Source of the DNA: Piper betle
Taxonomy: Eukaryota > Streptophyta > Magnoliopsida > Piperales > Piperaceae
Reading direction: 5' to 3'
Length of the DNA stretch: 64,000 bases
Assembly: GCA_033002965.1 (NCBI GenBank)
Contig: JAURVB010011081.1
Location: forward strand, 1 to 64,000
The translations under genes and the position numbers were made by a program. Position 1 is the stretch's first letter; every line of letters starts with the position of its first letter. This document shows positions 33,197 through 46,324 of the stretch, piece after piece. The notes below the pieces were generated by a model. That model did no database searches. It saw only the letters and a list, made by a program, of their open reading frames with translations, and was not told the origin of the DNA.

Positions 33197-33531
33197 AACC
33201 TGGTTCTGTTTTATATGGTGGGCTGGACTAGGGATGTTGGCTAGGCTACCGATCACTGGCCAAGAAGATGGAATTTCCTAAGGTAGGTGGATTGTGAGAT
33301 CCCTCAACTTAGTCCCACATCCAATATGTGGGAGAAGATACACTTGGTATAAGATGGTACTGGGAGAAGATACTCTGGACTGCAAGACGATAGTAGATCG
33401 CGAGATCGCTCAACTATTGGGAGAAGATACTGCTTATAAGTGGGAATAGACTATAAATATTTAACTTAGGTTAACCATTTTAAGAAAATGACTTAGACTC
33501 GTTACGTTGCACTTTGAGCTGGATCGTTACA

Positions 33532-36500
33532 AAATAACCACTTTAATAATTCCTTATAAAAAACTCCATTTACATATAAATATGGACAACTAGCAAGTGT
33601 TATTTGGATGTGGGATTTAATCTTTTAATCTCTCATCCTTACAGTCTACCCACTTTTATGAAATTTCATCAATGTCAATCTTTTTATCAGCTCAAAGGCC
33701 TAAATTGTGTTGAAAGTCTACTAATCCAACCCATCATTTATCAAGGTCATGGTGACGTAAGTCACTCCCTCAAAGTGATTAATTAAAATTGAAGATTTAT
33801 AGTCTCTCTCTTAATATATTAAATTTTATGCTATTAACTATTAGATGAGGGACTAGATTTTTAAATTTCACAAATTATATATTTAGGTTGAGGTTTATCA
33901 ATCAAATAGATTTTACTTCATCAACTAACCGGGAGAAAAACAAAACAAATCCACGAACCATTTAACATCAATGTACGTAGCATGGCCGATTTATGACTTT
34001 AGGAAATCAAACAAGGCCAACTAGCACAAAATTATGTCATCCTTGTTATTAATCACAAGTTCGACAGCTCGCCGCATGTTAGCTACCTCACGAGGCTAAT
34101 TAACGATATTTCACAAATTTCGATTACATGTGAATAGATTGAGAATATATAATAAGATTTGTATGTATGCATATAAATATATGTCAAAATTTAAAAAGTA
34201 TAAATTTTCTCTTTTGTTTTTGCATAAAATGAAATGTATATATAATTATTTCGAGTTCAATGATGCTGGCAGCTTAGGATCAACAACCAGTCGTTTTCCA
34301 GTCTAGTTCAAAATATTTCAGAAACAAGATGTGAACAGGCTTGGTAATCTTATAATTAGAAGTGCAAACTTCAAAGCAATCGACCAAACTCTAATTAATG
34401 TTGCAAGCTTTTCACAGATGCTAATTTCGTATATAATTTGCATCTTTGTTAGTTTTATATATCATTTTCGTATCTTGGTAGAGCTGACATCGGATTGGGT
34501 TAATTCCCATTCAGAATACATGCATATTCAGATTTCAATATTACATATCACTCGATGAACAAGTAGGTTAATTAATGTGCTTCTTGAAGGTGACCCAACA
34601 AGATTGGTGAGAGGTCTAGCTTTCACCATCGCCCAAGCTTGAAAAATTCACACCTACTAAAACTATTTTTGTAGTTATAAGACGCCGTAAATATTATGCT
34701 ATAGTTTAGTATGAGCAAGTGTAGATATATTTATTGGAGGTATAATTAAGTCAAACTGGCAATAATAAAGTAATTCCACTTCACAGCAATTCCGAGTCGA
34801 GAATGAGTTTGAGTCTTTTTAAACTATGGATATACCAAATCAGCTAAGAGGAGGGGTCTTGGTATTCATTAAGATTTGATGGTTATTATTTTTTTAACAT
34901 GAACAAAGTACCTCTTATGATCCATCCATCCTTATAATTGACTGGTTTAGATTTGCTTTCGATGACATAAGAATATCCGCATTAATTGATACTGAATTTT
35001 TTTCCAAAATGTATTTCATGCGTGCACGCAAAAAAAGCAGTTACGTTAATAGCTTTGAAATTAATTGGCTTGTTTGTTTGGAAAAAGAAAATTAATTAGC
35101 TTGTTTTGTTAGTTTCATGGCACGGGAATGAAATCTTAGTGGATTACGTGGTGGTCTCTAACAATTGGTATGGGCACGATTAACTGTTTGGCCCAGTGGG
35201 CCGAAAAAATAAGGATTGTTTGTATTTGGGCTTCGATATGTATACATCTCTGACCTCTGTATACTTTTGTCACCACCTGCAAATGTGTATATCACATTTA
35301 TTTCGTTTGTGTTGTCTGGAAAACGGATAGAAAGTATTTCGATTTCTACACTAACCATGTTGCTGTTTTTTGTTGAAAACGGAGATTAAATATTCGACAT
35401 TGCATATCTGATAAAAGTAACAAAATTTGAACCACAAATAAAACCAAATCTAACATATGCTAGTAGTCTCTTTCTTCGATACAAAATACGTACCCTTAAT
35501 ATTAGGGTCTTTGATGGGTAATTTGCATCTAATATGCAACGCATATTTTTCACTGACGAGTACAGCCACAAGAGAGTTTATAATTTGGGTCGCACCGGTG
35601 CATGATTGATTATGAAATCCTCTCTTGTAAACAAAATTTTTCCACCAAAAAAGGAAATGAATGAAGGAGATTTAGAAAGCCAGGAAAAGAGTTTGTAGAC
35701 ATTAACTGTGCAATAAAACATTCAACCCCAGCTTTGGTTAGCATGAAAGAAGAAATGCAACATATCAAATTCCTAACCTTCTTATTAAAATTAGTATATA
35801 TGTAATATATTCTTAAAAAAATAAATACTTTCATAATTTATTTTGCATTCAAGTTAATTATGATTGCTTTTAAGAGGGCCACTCATGATGTGCTCATTCA
35901 CAAGCTTTTTCTTTTTCTTATCCGTTGAGATAGAAAAAAGAAAAAAATTTTCTTTTCTTTACCATAGAGCGACCTACGTAATGTTTAATTATAATAATTT
36001 TGTGTTCTTATTTGGATATAATCATATTTAATTATTTTATAAAATTAAAATCAACTCAATATTACCTTTTATATAAGATATATTGTATATAACTATTTTT
36101 TATAAAGTTGACGCATTTTAAAATTCTTATATCATATATATTAGTTTCATGTCAACTAAATAGATCATTAAAGTAGCCATTATAAAAAGAAATTTTTATT
36201 CTTACGAATGCTATGCATATTTAATTTGTGTGCAAAATAACTAATTTAATATTTTTTATATAATATATATATATATATACATATTAAATATAACTATTTT
36301 TCGTAATGTTAACCCTTTTAAAACTTTTACATTATTTACGATAATTTCATGTCAACCAAATATATCCTTAAAATAACCTTTAAAAAAGACAAATGTATGA
36401 ACACTATGCAGCTGTAACAACAAAAGAACAAAAAAACACCACACCAAAATACAACTATACTTACGTGGTTTCTAATCTTCTTCTTCTTAGTATCGAAAAG

Positions 36501-36986
36501 GTTTTTAATATATGATAATCATAAGATAAGTTTTTTAAAAAATAAATCGATCAGATTTACTAATGCCAATCTGCAAAGTTCGTACAAATCCTAGTCAACA
36601 ATTCTACTTGACAGCAAATGATTCTCTCTTCTCCACATGAAATTTCTGAATTCCAGATCATGTTGAGAGTCTTGAGACACTCAACTAATTATTTGTTAAC
36701 GCACAATTGCCACGTCCAGTATGAGACGAAGCTACTCAGAACAATACCTTTTGTAAACCAGACATCCATATGAACTGCCTTTCAAGAGTGCTGGCTAAAA
36801 GAAAAAGAAGAGTGCTAGGCTGACCAATTAACAATTACCTATTTTTTTACTCTACACAACTATAATTTAAATCAGCAAAGCATGCACGCTTTGTTATCAA
36901 ATATTGTCATCCTAATGGGAAGAATATCATATTAGTGATGTAAGGTACACAGAGATCACCTATTTCTTAGAATTTTGCTTGTCTGG
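33532..36986. other. Intergenic, AT-rich, with one ~190-bp direct duplication
   Basis: No gene could be supported. The stretches 36000-36190 and 36200-36395 align in the same direction (tttcatgtcaac-aaata, then aaagtagcc / aaaataacc, and ataactattttt). That is an old tandem duplication. The remaining ORFs of 60-75 codons are chance. Confidence 0.55.
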
Positions 36987-37761
36987 TGTATAACCCTAGC
37001 TTCGGCTTAAGTTTTACTACTAGTAGTTCTATCCACCTCGGCTCATCTTTTAGTCAGGTCAGTTAGTCGAGTCTTACATCAAGCCAGTTTAACTTTTAGA
37101 TGATAATTATGAAGCTAAGATGGCAGTATAAGCACCTTATAGAGGCTAAGTATGCCCCGACAGAGAGATGATAATATCAATTATGATACAATAAAGCATA
37201 AGTTATCATAGTATACGCAAGATACACGAGTTTTATAGAGAGTTAGTTTTATAGTATTTTAGAACTAGATCTAGGTCATTACTGCATTTAGCATTTATTT
37301 CAGTTTTTCAGGATTTCTCTTTTGTATACATCATAGGGACTTCAAGCTACCATATAACCCCAATAGTCCCTACCTTGATCCGAGTTTCAGATTTTTACTC
37401 GACCGAGATTAGGGTTTTGGGTCAATTTAGCTTTTTGCATCAATTTCTACCCAGAGAGTCTCGTTTTGGCTTGACGACAATTTTAATTTTTGAGAACGTA
37501 AATCTAAGCTTCCTGTTTATTGTATATAACCCTATGTCCCACTTGACCCCTAGCCCTTCCATTGTTTTGGATGGCTCCCAACCTCTCCCCTCCATTCCCC
37601 CCTGCCCCCCAAAATCACTAGCAAAACCTGGCCCATCGGTCCAGTGTTTTACGCTTGGTTTTGTGTTTGGCGCGATTGAAATAACACGCAATCGGTCAAG
37701 TTTGATAGGTCCGGTACTAATGGGATCTTTTATGTGGTGTTGTGTGTTTGGACATTGAGCA
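36987..37761 (+). repeat. Left part of an LTR related to family B
   Basis: It starts tgtataaccctagcttcggc, parallel to the 5' ends at 41028 and 43172. It continues with blocks shared with 41105-41400 (gatggcagtataa, taagtatgcccga, agagatgata). It is cut at about 37761 by the tandem TRIM units. The LTR material at 38893-41027 and 47594-48512 may be its continuation, but I could not prove this. Confidence 0.5.
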
Positions 37762-38359
37762 TGTCTACAGTTAAGTTATTTCGGTCATCCCCAATTGCCA
37801 AGCCGATGCGCTTGTTTCAGTTGCTCATTGTAGCCTAATGCCGCATCTCGCGTTAAGGTCATGTCGCATGACATTCGGGTGTACCTTGTAACTCTTTCAT
37901 TGTAGCCTAATGCCGCGTGATGTGTTAAGGTTGTGTCGCATGACATTCGGGTGTACCTCGTAACTCTTGGGCCCTTTGGGCCCCCAACTAAGCTCTAATA
38001 CCACTGTTAGGCCCTTTGGACCCCCCAAAAGTGAATTGCAATAGGTGTCATGGGCCTCTCTTAATCCAAAAGCTAGCTTAAGGAATAAGGCTTTCCCATT
38101 AGCCTATATACCTCAATGTTTACAGTTAAGTTATTTCGGTCAGCCTCAATTGCCAAGCCAATGCACTTGTTTCAATTGTTCATTGTAGCCTAATGCCGCA
38201 TGTCATGTTAAGGTCGTGTCGCATGACATTCAGGTGTACCTCGTAATTCTTTCATTGTAGCCTAATTCTGCGTGTCGTGTTAAGGTCGTGTCTCATGACA
38301 TTTGGGTGTACCTCGTAACTCTTGGGCCCTTTTGGTCCCCAACCAAGCTCTGATACCAC
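37762..38359 (-). repeat. Tandem TRIM-derived units (354 bp) with 72-bp subrepeats
   Basis: Two units start at about 37762 and 38117. Each contains two copies of a 72-bp subrepeat (cattgtagcctaat at 37827, 37899, 38181 and 38253). Next comes a ctcttgggccctttggg block, the complement of an iMet primer-binding site (ctctgataccac or a one-base variant), and an LTR beginning tgttaggccc. The LTR of the first unit (38005-38108) is truncated and joined straight to the second unit. Confidence 0.75.
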
Positions 38360-38892
38360 TGTTAGGCCCTTTAGACCCCAAAAAGTGAATTGCAATAGGT
38401 GTAACGAGGCTCTCTTATTCCAAAAGCTAACTTAGGGAATAAGGCTTTCCCATTAGCCTATATACAACTCACCAACATCATCCATGACCGATGTAGGATA
38501 AACCCAACAACTCCCCTTCACACATCGGACAACCCTAAAACGATCATCATCTAGCAATATCCTCTTCATTAAACGGAACTCATATATCATCACCTAGAAA
38601 ACTCCCCTTAAATTATCAGGTAGAACCCATGAAGGAAACTACGACAATCGGCGTAGTCAAATACCAAATCTCCCAAGATCATAACCTGGCTCTGATACCA
38701 CTTCTTGGGCCCTTTGGGTCCCCAACCAAGCTCTGATACCATTGTTAGGCCCTTTGGACACCCAAAAGTGAATTGTAATAGGTGTCATGGGCCTCTCTTA
38801 ATCCAAAAGCTAGCTTAAGGAATAAGGTTTTCCCATTAGCCTATATACAACTCACCAACATCATCCACGACCGACGTGGGATAAACCCAATA
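38360..38892 (-). mobile_element. TRIM retrotransposon, 533 bp, 150-bp LTRs
   Basis: Two direct repeats of exactly 150 bp (38360-38509 and 38743-38892) start tgttaggccc and end aacccaaca / aacccaata on the plus strand. On the minus strand these are tgttgggttt...cctaaca. Directly inside the right copy is the complement of an iMet primer-binding site (ctctgatacca, 38731-38742). Directly inside the left copy is the complement of a polypurine tract (actccccttc, 38510-38519). This is a complete LTR-PBS-PPT-LTR layout with a 233-bp non-coding interior. It depends on other elements for enzymes. Confidence 0.8.
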
Positions 38893-41027
38893 GTAATGTT
38901 TACGTTTTCCCTCTCTCTCCTCCCACTCCTTATCGGTCTTTCTTCCCTTCCTTTCTTTCTTTCTTCCTCCCTCTCTTCTTCTTTTAGCCATATTCCTCCC
39001 TTTTCTTCTTTCCCTTTTTTCTCCTTCCCATTTTTGTCTTCTTGCCATTCCTCCCCTTCTTGTCGATCCCCCCCCCTCTTTTCTCTTTTTCCTCTTCCTC
39101 CTCCTTCCTCCTTCCCGTCCCTCTTCCGTCCCCTTCCTTCCTCTCTCCCCTTCCTTTCCCTCCTCCTCCCTTGGCCACCTCCTCCCCTCCCTTCCTGACC
39201 GTGCCACTGCCGCCATTCATCACCGCCATCCCATTGCCGCTGCCCCTTTCCTCCCTCTTCCTCCCCTCCTCTTCTTCTTCCTCTCCCATTTGGTACACCT
39301 CTCCTTCCCTGCTTCTCTTTGTTTCTTTGGCATGATTTTAGTTTGATGGATGTAGAAACCTTGTTTAGGCCATGTAGAATGATTGGTCATCATCTTAACA
39401 TGTTAATCGTTTGATTATCTTGTCGATAGAGTGGTAAAATTTTAATTTTTATTAAAAATGTGAGATTTTTGTTTATACATCATAATAAATTTCTTGTTTT
39501 GCTAAAAACGTAAAATCTACCAGCTAATCTACTTAATAATGGTCAAAACTAAAGAATATTAAACCTTTATAATTGTTGGGTTACATTAGGGTTACCTTGT
39601 TTTGCGTGTCCAATAGTTAATTAAATAACTGAAATAATGATATTTTAGCTCATGGTTGGTTGTAAAATTGATTTTGGTGTGAAATTTTAAGTTAATTAAT
39701 AGTTAACTAGTATGCTAACTAAGTGAACATTACATATGGTTTAAATAATAATATAATTCATAATTAATGGGTACAGGTGTAGGTTTGACTTGATATATGA
39801 AGCGGCGAGCTTTGCATATCTTCATTATCCAATATCTTTCAACTTCTACTATTCCAAAGTCAATACGGAAGAATGACCACCGCTGTAAATTTTAAACAAG
39901 CAAACCAGCAATCTAAGTTACTTTTCATAATTTTACATAGACTTGTTCTCAATTAGCATGTCAAGAACCTCATGTTAATTGCCCTAAGTTCTACGGGCAT
40001 CTCAATGTCTGAAGATAAAATTTAAGTATGCAGGTTGAATCCCAAATTGTATTTCATAAAATACCAAAATCTCCATTTCAACATTCTTATTTTATTTATC
40101 AGAATTTCATGTAGTTTCTGGCACGCTCAATATGTGATTGTAGTTTTGATGTGATGTGTATGGTGTGTTTAATTTCCTGCCCTACATATCATGTCATTTG
40201 CCACATTTAAGATTGTTTGCATATCATTGCACGTATGCATCACACATGGTTTGAGTAATGGTCTACATTGCTAGGCCTTATGGAGTCGGGCTTGTAGCAA
40301 TAGGACGAGGAGGTTTTCTCAGGTCCACTAGGAATCTCCCTCAGCTTGATTTATTGTTTGCCTCACATGTTTTGCTTTTATATCATAGGACATAGCTAGT
40401 GACGTTTTATTAGATCCTACCATTTACGAGTCATCTTATCGGTTTTTTAGACTAATAAAAATTCAAGTCTAAAATCCCTTGATGAGTTTTTGAAAAGCAA
40501 GATCCAATTCAAAAGTAGCACGCACTATAGCACTATTTGGATTTTTTGGTGCCCGCATGGTAGATAGGAGCACGATGTAATCAAGGGGCCCAGTCGGAAC
40601 CCACCTGTGGTGCTCGGTTAGTGGTTAGTTGTGTCTGTTTGATTATCAATATAGTACTTAATTGCAATGTGTAAATCAACATGTACATGCTCTCCGTCGA
40701 GTATATCTAGATTATGCCATGTCTCAGAGGTGATCAGTTAGGCCCTATTGGCCACACGCATATTGATGTCAGCCAGATATTGGCTCATGCATAGTACCAA
40801 CAAGTTACTGTTGATTATTTTCATTCATGTGCATGGATATTTTAGTGATTATGATTAGGTCCTATTGGTCGTATTGTGATTATGATAGTGTACGTGTGGA
40901 TAAGTTTATATTTCATTTCAATTTTCACGTGGACAATGAGTTGTCCATTTACTAGTTTTGCTAATTTCCTAATTATTTTTTGGGACTTAGTGACACTCGT
41001 TGCTAACGTTTTTCTTCTATTTATGTA
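38893..41027 (+). repeat. Family D LTR, left part, with a 400-bp polypyrimidine tract
   Basis: This segment and 47594-48512 are the two halves of one LTR, split by B4 (perfect atgta target duplication). It opens with an almost pure C/T tract (38905-39300). The centre is AT-rich and contains no gene. The two 97-138 codon ORFs over the tract are low-complexity artefacts. Confidence 0.6.
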
Positions 41028-43171
41028 TGTAAAATCTCAACTTCGGGTTAGGGTTTTACCTACTTATTGCTTTGCCTGGTTTGGGCTAGTCTTAAATCGG
41101 TTTGAGTCAGTTTGTCTTTCAGACCATAAGTATGAGGCCTAGATGGCAGTATAAACATATTATTGAGGTTAAGTATGCCCGATATAGAGATGATAGCTTC
41201 AGTTATATACAGTAGAGCATGAGTTATTAGCGTATGCATGAGGTATACGAGTTTGCACTTGTGTTAGCTAAAGGTTTTAGGCCTAGATTTAGACAATTGT
41301 AACATTTAGTATTCATTGGGCTTTTCAGGGTATCTCATTTACATGCATCTCAAGAATTTTAGACTACCAGATTGCCCTTATGGGCCCAATTTGATTTGAG
41401 TCTCAGATCGTCATCCTATTGAGTTTACGGTTTCGAGGCCTATATATATATATATCTATATATACTCTAGGTGGACCCCATTAATCCCACTATTTGTCTC
41501 GCATTTCGATTGTGCCACATGGAAAGATTAGAGTTGGTCACGTCGGCCCTAGCATTGAACACTCATTTTTCAGGAGATTTATCCCTCATTTTTGGATGAT
41601 TTTCTACTTGTATCTCTACTGCCATTTTGGGTCGTCATCAGCAAGTCTCCGACCCTCTTCCGGCCACCGAACCGGTACAATCATGACCGCCTCGCAGCCA
41701 ATGTTGACTCATGCCTGACACCACTACCGGATCGGCTGAAGTTGCTACCAGCGATGGTGTTTTGTTCATTGTTTCTTGCCTTCGCCGCCATTTTTTGGCA
41801 CTGGCAAGCCTTCTCCAGTGGCGCTAACCACCCAGATTGATTCCACTCACCGAGATCTTCCATTTGAGACAGCCCCAACCTCTGTCATGGTCACGATGGC
41901 CGCCGGTGACTCTAACTTTTCCAATGGCATTTTTGTCACTTTTTCATTATTTTCTGGCTAACCGGTAGTCGGACTTCCTCAATCACCACTCTAGGCATTT
42001 TCCCCGTTGCCTAGGCCACTGATGCCGACTGGTGGCGACCCTTGCCTCGCTACAGTTGGCGATTTCTAGCGACGGGAACCGTTGGCCCATTTGGTGTCAG
42101 TTTGCCTTATTTGCGACAGCCTAGCCTGTTTGCCCATGTTTGCGTCCACCTACCCATGTTCACATCTGCCTTGCTCAAGCCTGCTTCCATGTTTGGCAGC
42201 CCATATCCGTGTCCACCGAGCCCAGCCCAACCAGTTGACTCAGACGAGTCAGCTTGGCTCTACTCAGCCCAACTTGTCGAGTTGACTTGAGAGCCATTTT
42301 AAGCTCATTTTCAGCTTGGTTTTCACTGTTTTTTGACCGTTTTCGATAATTTGAGACTTCATATATTAGTTTAGATGTGTATTCACATTATTTAAAATAT
42401 TTTGATGTCATAAGTATTTTTTAAATTTATTATTTATGTATTTATTCATTATTGTTTATTTCTAGTTATTTATATACTTGTCAATTATGATGAATGTTTG
42501 CATAGTTCTTTATTATTATTGATGATGTATTTGTTTGTTGATAATATTTTTGTTGATGTTTATCTTATTTAATTTAATTAATTGATTAATCATTATTTGT
42601 TTGCTCGTTCACGTTATTAGTTATACGTGTTTAGTCGTATATTCGTATATTTTATATTTATATTATTATTATTGAAGATTAATTGTTATTAAATATTTAT
42701 TCAAATATATACTCAATTAATTGATAAATTATTAATTAATTGATTAATTATTAATTAATTAATTAATTACCTACTCGTGTATGTGTTAATATTTACTTGC
42801 TTTTAATCACATATTTATTTAGTGTTAATTATATTATTGTTGTTATTCATGAATAGTGTTTTATTTATTTTATGTATTATTATTCATCCATATATTATTT
42901 ATTTATTTATTTATTTATTTATTATTTATTATTTATTTATTTATTTATTATTTATTTATTTATTTATTATCATGGTCGTTTAAAATGTTATTTATTATTT
43001 ATTATTTTTCTTGATGTTACTTGTTCACTATTATTTTTAGTATGATTTTTTTATTTATTTGACTTCTTTTATTTATTTTTGTGTTTTTTGTTTGCATATG
43101 TCTCATTTTGCATGTCTGATTTTTAGTTGTAGATTTGTTTGCATTATCCTTTGTTGTGACATTATGGTCAA

Positions 43172-46100
43172 TGTAAAAATTCGCTTCGGGTTAGGGTTTT
43201 ACCTGCTTATATGTTGCACAGTTCGGGCCAAACTTAAGTCGATTCGAGCGAACTAAAGCCATACTAGTTTTCATATCATGAGTATGGGGTTCGGATGGCC
43301 CTATGACCATGTTATGGTGGCTGCGTATGGCTAACATGCAAATGATAACTTGAGATAAGCTACATAATAGCACGATTTATCATTGTATACATGAGGTATA
43401 CATATGAATTTTATGGGTTAGTTAGGGTTGTAGGCCTAGATTTAGGCCATTGCAGCGCTTAGTATTCGTTTGAAACTTCAGGGTATCTCATTTGTATGCA
43501 TCAAATTGTGCCCATGTAGGCTCAGCTTGATTGAGTCGTAGGTTTTTAGCCGATTGAGTTGAGGGTAAAGGTTTTTAGCCGATTAAGTTGAGGGTCGAGG
43601 CCCATTTAGCCTTCTTGCCTCAATTCCTGCCTATAGTGTCGGGATATGAGTAGTCCAGTCCATTTAGCCTTCTTGCCACATGACGAGATTTGAGCGGTCC
43701 ATGTCAGCCTAGCTTCCACCTAGTTATCTTTCAGAGATTTTTCATGATTTTTTAAGTTTTACACCCTAGCACCACTGCGACTTCAGCTCGCCGTCAGCGA
43801 GTCTCCGACTCAGCCCAACCATCGGACGGGCACCCCTAGGACTGCCTTGCGACAGGCTTTCCATTCATACCACTCACAACCAGCCCTTGCCAGTGACAAA
43901 GTTTTTATAGCCAGTTTTCGACGCTGCGGCCACCCTTTTGGGCTGTGTTTTGGCATTGATGAGCCACCTTTGGCCGGTCCGACTACCCAGATAGATTACC
44001 TTCATCGAGATCTTTATTTTGAGACCACCCATGACCACCGCCATGGCTACGAACACCATCGGTGATGCCACCGCACTTGTGGTGATTTCGCACCCTTTTC
44101 TGGCCAGGCAGCGTCCGAACTCTGCCGATCACCACCACCATCATCTTCCTCATCAATAGGGCTATTGATCCCGACCGGCAGCAACCCCAGCCGCACCACC
44201 ATTGGCATTTTTCGGTGACAGGCGTCACCCACCCCGTCAGACCCTTATACCCGCGTTCGCGTCCCCTTATCTGAGTCTTGTTCACCCGTTCGTGTCCACT
44301 TAATTGCCCAAGTCCATGTCCGTGTCCAACAGTCCAAACCAACCCAACAGACCCAACCCACCAATTTATCTGACCCAAACTGAGTTATCCTGGTTGACCC
44401 AATTTGGTTCAATGAGTTAGCCCGGTTAAGCTCTTTTTCGACCATTTTTTTATCATTTTTGGTAATTCGAAAACACTGCATTAGTTTAAATACATATTCA
44501 CATTATTTAACATATTTTGATGTTATGATTAATTTATTTGTTTATTTATTTATTTATTCATTATTGTTTATTCTTTTTATTTAGATGTTTGTCGTACATG
44601 ATGAGTGCTTATGTAATGATGTATTATATTATTATTGATATACTTACCTATTTATATTAATCTTATTCATGTTTATTAAATTGTATATATTTATTTACTT
44701 ATTTATTTGTTCGTTGCATGTATGTTATTATTTATTTGTATTTAATTGTGTATTTTAAATTGGATAACTATGATGACTATGATATTATTAGTATTCGTGA
44801 TCAATTAAAATTATTTATTTATGTATTTATTTATTGAATAATTATGTATTTATTTATTTAATCATTTATATGTTTATTTACACGATTATATGTGATATTT
44901 ACTTGTGCTTAGCCATGTATTTATATAGTATATGTTATTATTATTATTATTGATTAGAGTATTGGTTTTTTTATGTATTTATTATTATCTATTTATTCAT
45001 GTGTATGTATTTATTTATTTATTATTTTTTATTAGTTTTTATTAGCTTTTCCTTTATTATGTCTGGATTTGCGTGTTGTATGATTAATTGTAGGTTTATT
45101 TAGCGGTCTTCTTTCTTAGGATGTACTCACGGTGTGAGCACACTCCACGAGCATGTATTATATAGAAATGTTAATATTTTACTTAGTAGTAGGCTTCGAT
45201 GTAGATTGTAGAGTATGAGCTCCCCATAAAGGAGATGTCATGCTTAGAGCTTGGATCATAGATCCGTTATGACTCTTCTTACTTTTTATCGTTGTACTCT
45301 GTTGCTAATTTAATTTCCATGTCATAGGATGTGTTAAGTAGTTGTTTTATCGGACCTTAACACAGGTCATTTAGACGTATTTTACTTCCCTGATTAATAA
45401 CCCTGTGAAGATGAGACCCTTCGAGTCTGATTTCGAAAACGACATTTATCACAAGTTGCCTTCGGGCCTATTATATAAATTCCCTCCTAGGCCTATGTAT
45501 GATTTTCTCGAGTTTTTGAGTGAGATGTGAGACAAGGGAAAACTGACAACCGCATCTTGAGATAGGGTGCGTGTTTGTCAAAGCGAGCTTTGGATTTGGG
45601 GAGCGTATGTTCCATTCCCGAGGGATCATGACAACTCCACCTTTAAGTTCCTCAAACCTGGAGAACTGTGGCGGTTTACGGGTACTGCAATTCAGCGCAC
45701 GTCTGGGTTTGTGGTTTCAAAGGTAACTAAAGGCGTATGCCTGAGAGTACTCAGCCTTTGTACTCAAGGCCAGAAGTGATACAGAGGATGTAGAGGGCTG
45801 AAAGAAAAGAAAGTGATGTTTCCGCATAAGGGATAGTTTATATAGTTGATGAAGCATGAGATAAGATAGAAAGGGGATGTATTATCGAGTGAAGTCGACA
45901 ACTCCTAATTAACACCCTTATGAGAGATAATGTGAAGGAGTATATTAATGTTTTCAATTGACAAGAGGATCAGCTCTCATGTGCCTATATGACTATTAGT
46001 TATTTCTGGACCAATAAAACTCGTTATTGACATTTTTCATATTAAGTATGTAGGTTTTGTGATTCTGAGTCGCCTTTGTTGGGAGGACAGATAAACGCTA

Positions 46101-46324
46101 CACCCACTTAAGCTCAGCGCAATTATTTTCTTTTACACTTTTACTTATATTTGATGTATTTTTGACAAGTATTTAGCGATGCCTTCCATTCTCTTGATGC
46201 CAAGCGGGTTACTTCGATCTATATTATTGATAGAGTCCTATAGACTAGCTATTTTAAACATGACTTGGCTCGATCACGACATTTTCGATATGGTTCTTAG
46301 GTGAATTGAAATCATGGCGTCACA
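43172..46324 (+). mobile_element. Family B LTR (B5), 3,153 bp, nested in B4
   Basis: It starts tgtaaaaattcgcttcggg and ends atggcgtcaca. The B4 sequence resumes at 46325 (gttgatgtgagcacac), matching 45122-45140 within B5. Flanks gtcaa and gttga agree at three of five positions, both differences being transitions, so the target duplication is only tentative. A 29-bp word with gtttttagccgatt is tandemly duplicated at 43541-43597. Confidence 0.8.

Larger units (their letters stand above)
29901..33531 (+). mobile_element. Composite LTR element with short terminal repeats
   Basis: Both edges carry the same LTR start: tgtgagatccctcaact at 29901 and at 33293. The right copy (33293-33531, 239 bp) is preceded by a purine-rich aaggtaggtggat and ends gatcgttaca. 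The outer flanks aaaca (29896-29900) and aaata (33532-33536) agree at 4 of 5 bases, as an aged target duplication would. The start resembles that of small TRIM-type plant LTRs. The interior holds a larger LTR (30792-33147) of another kind. Whether the outer and inner repeats form one element or two nested ones is open. Confidence 0.55.

Noticed and set aside
35154..35175. Possible LTR end and primer site (taacaattggtatgggc)
   Set aside because: Only the first six bases of the iMet site match, and no LTR or PPT can be found around it.
38782..39335. Ser/Pro/Phe-rich and Glu/Lys/Arg-rich frames of about 100-138 codons
   Set aside because: Direct products of the polypyrimidine tract and its complement.
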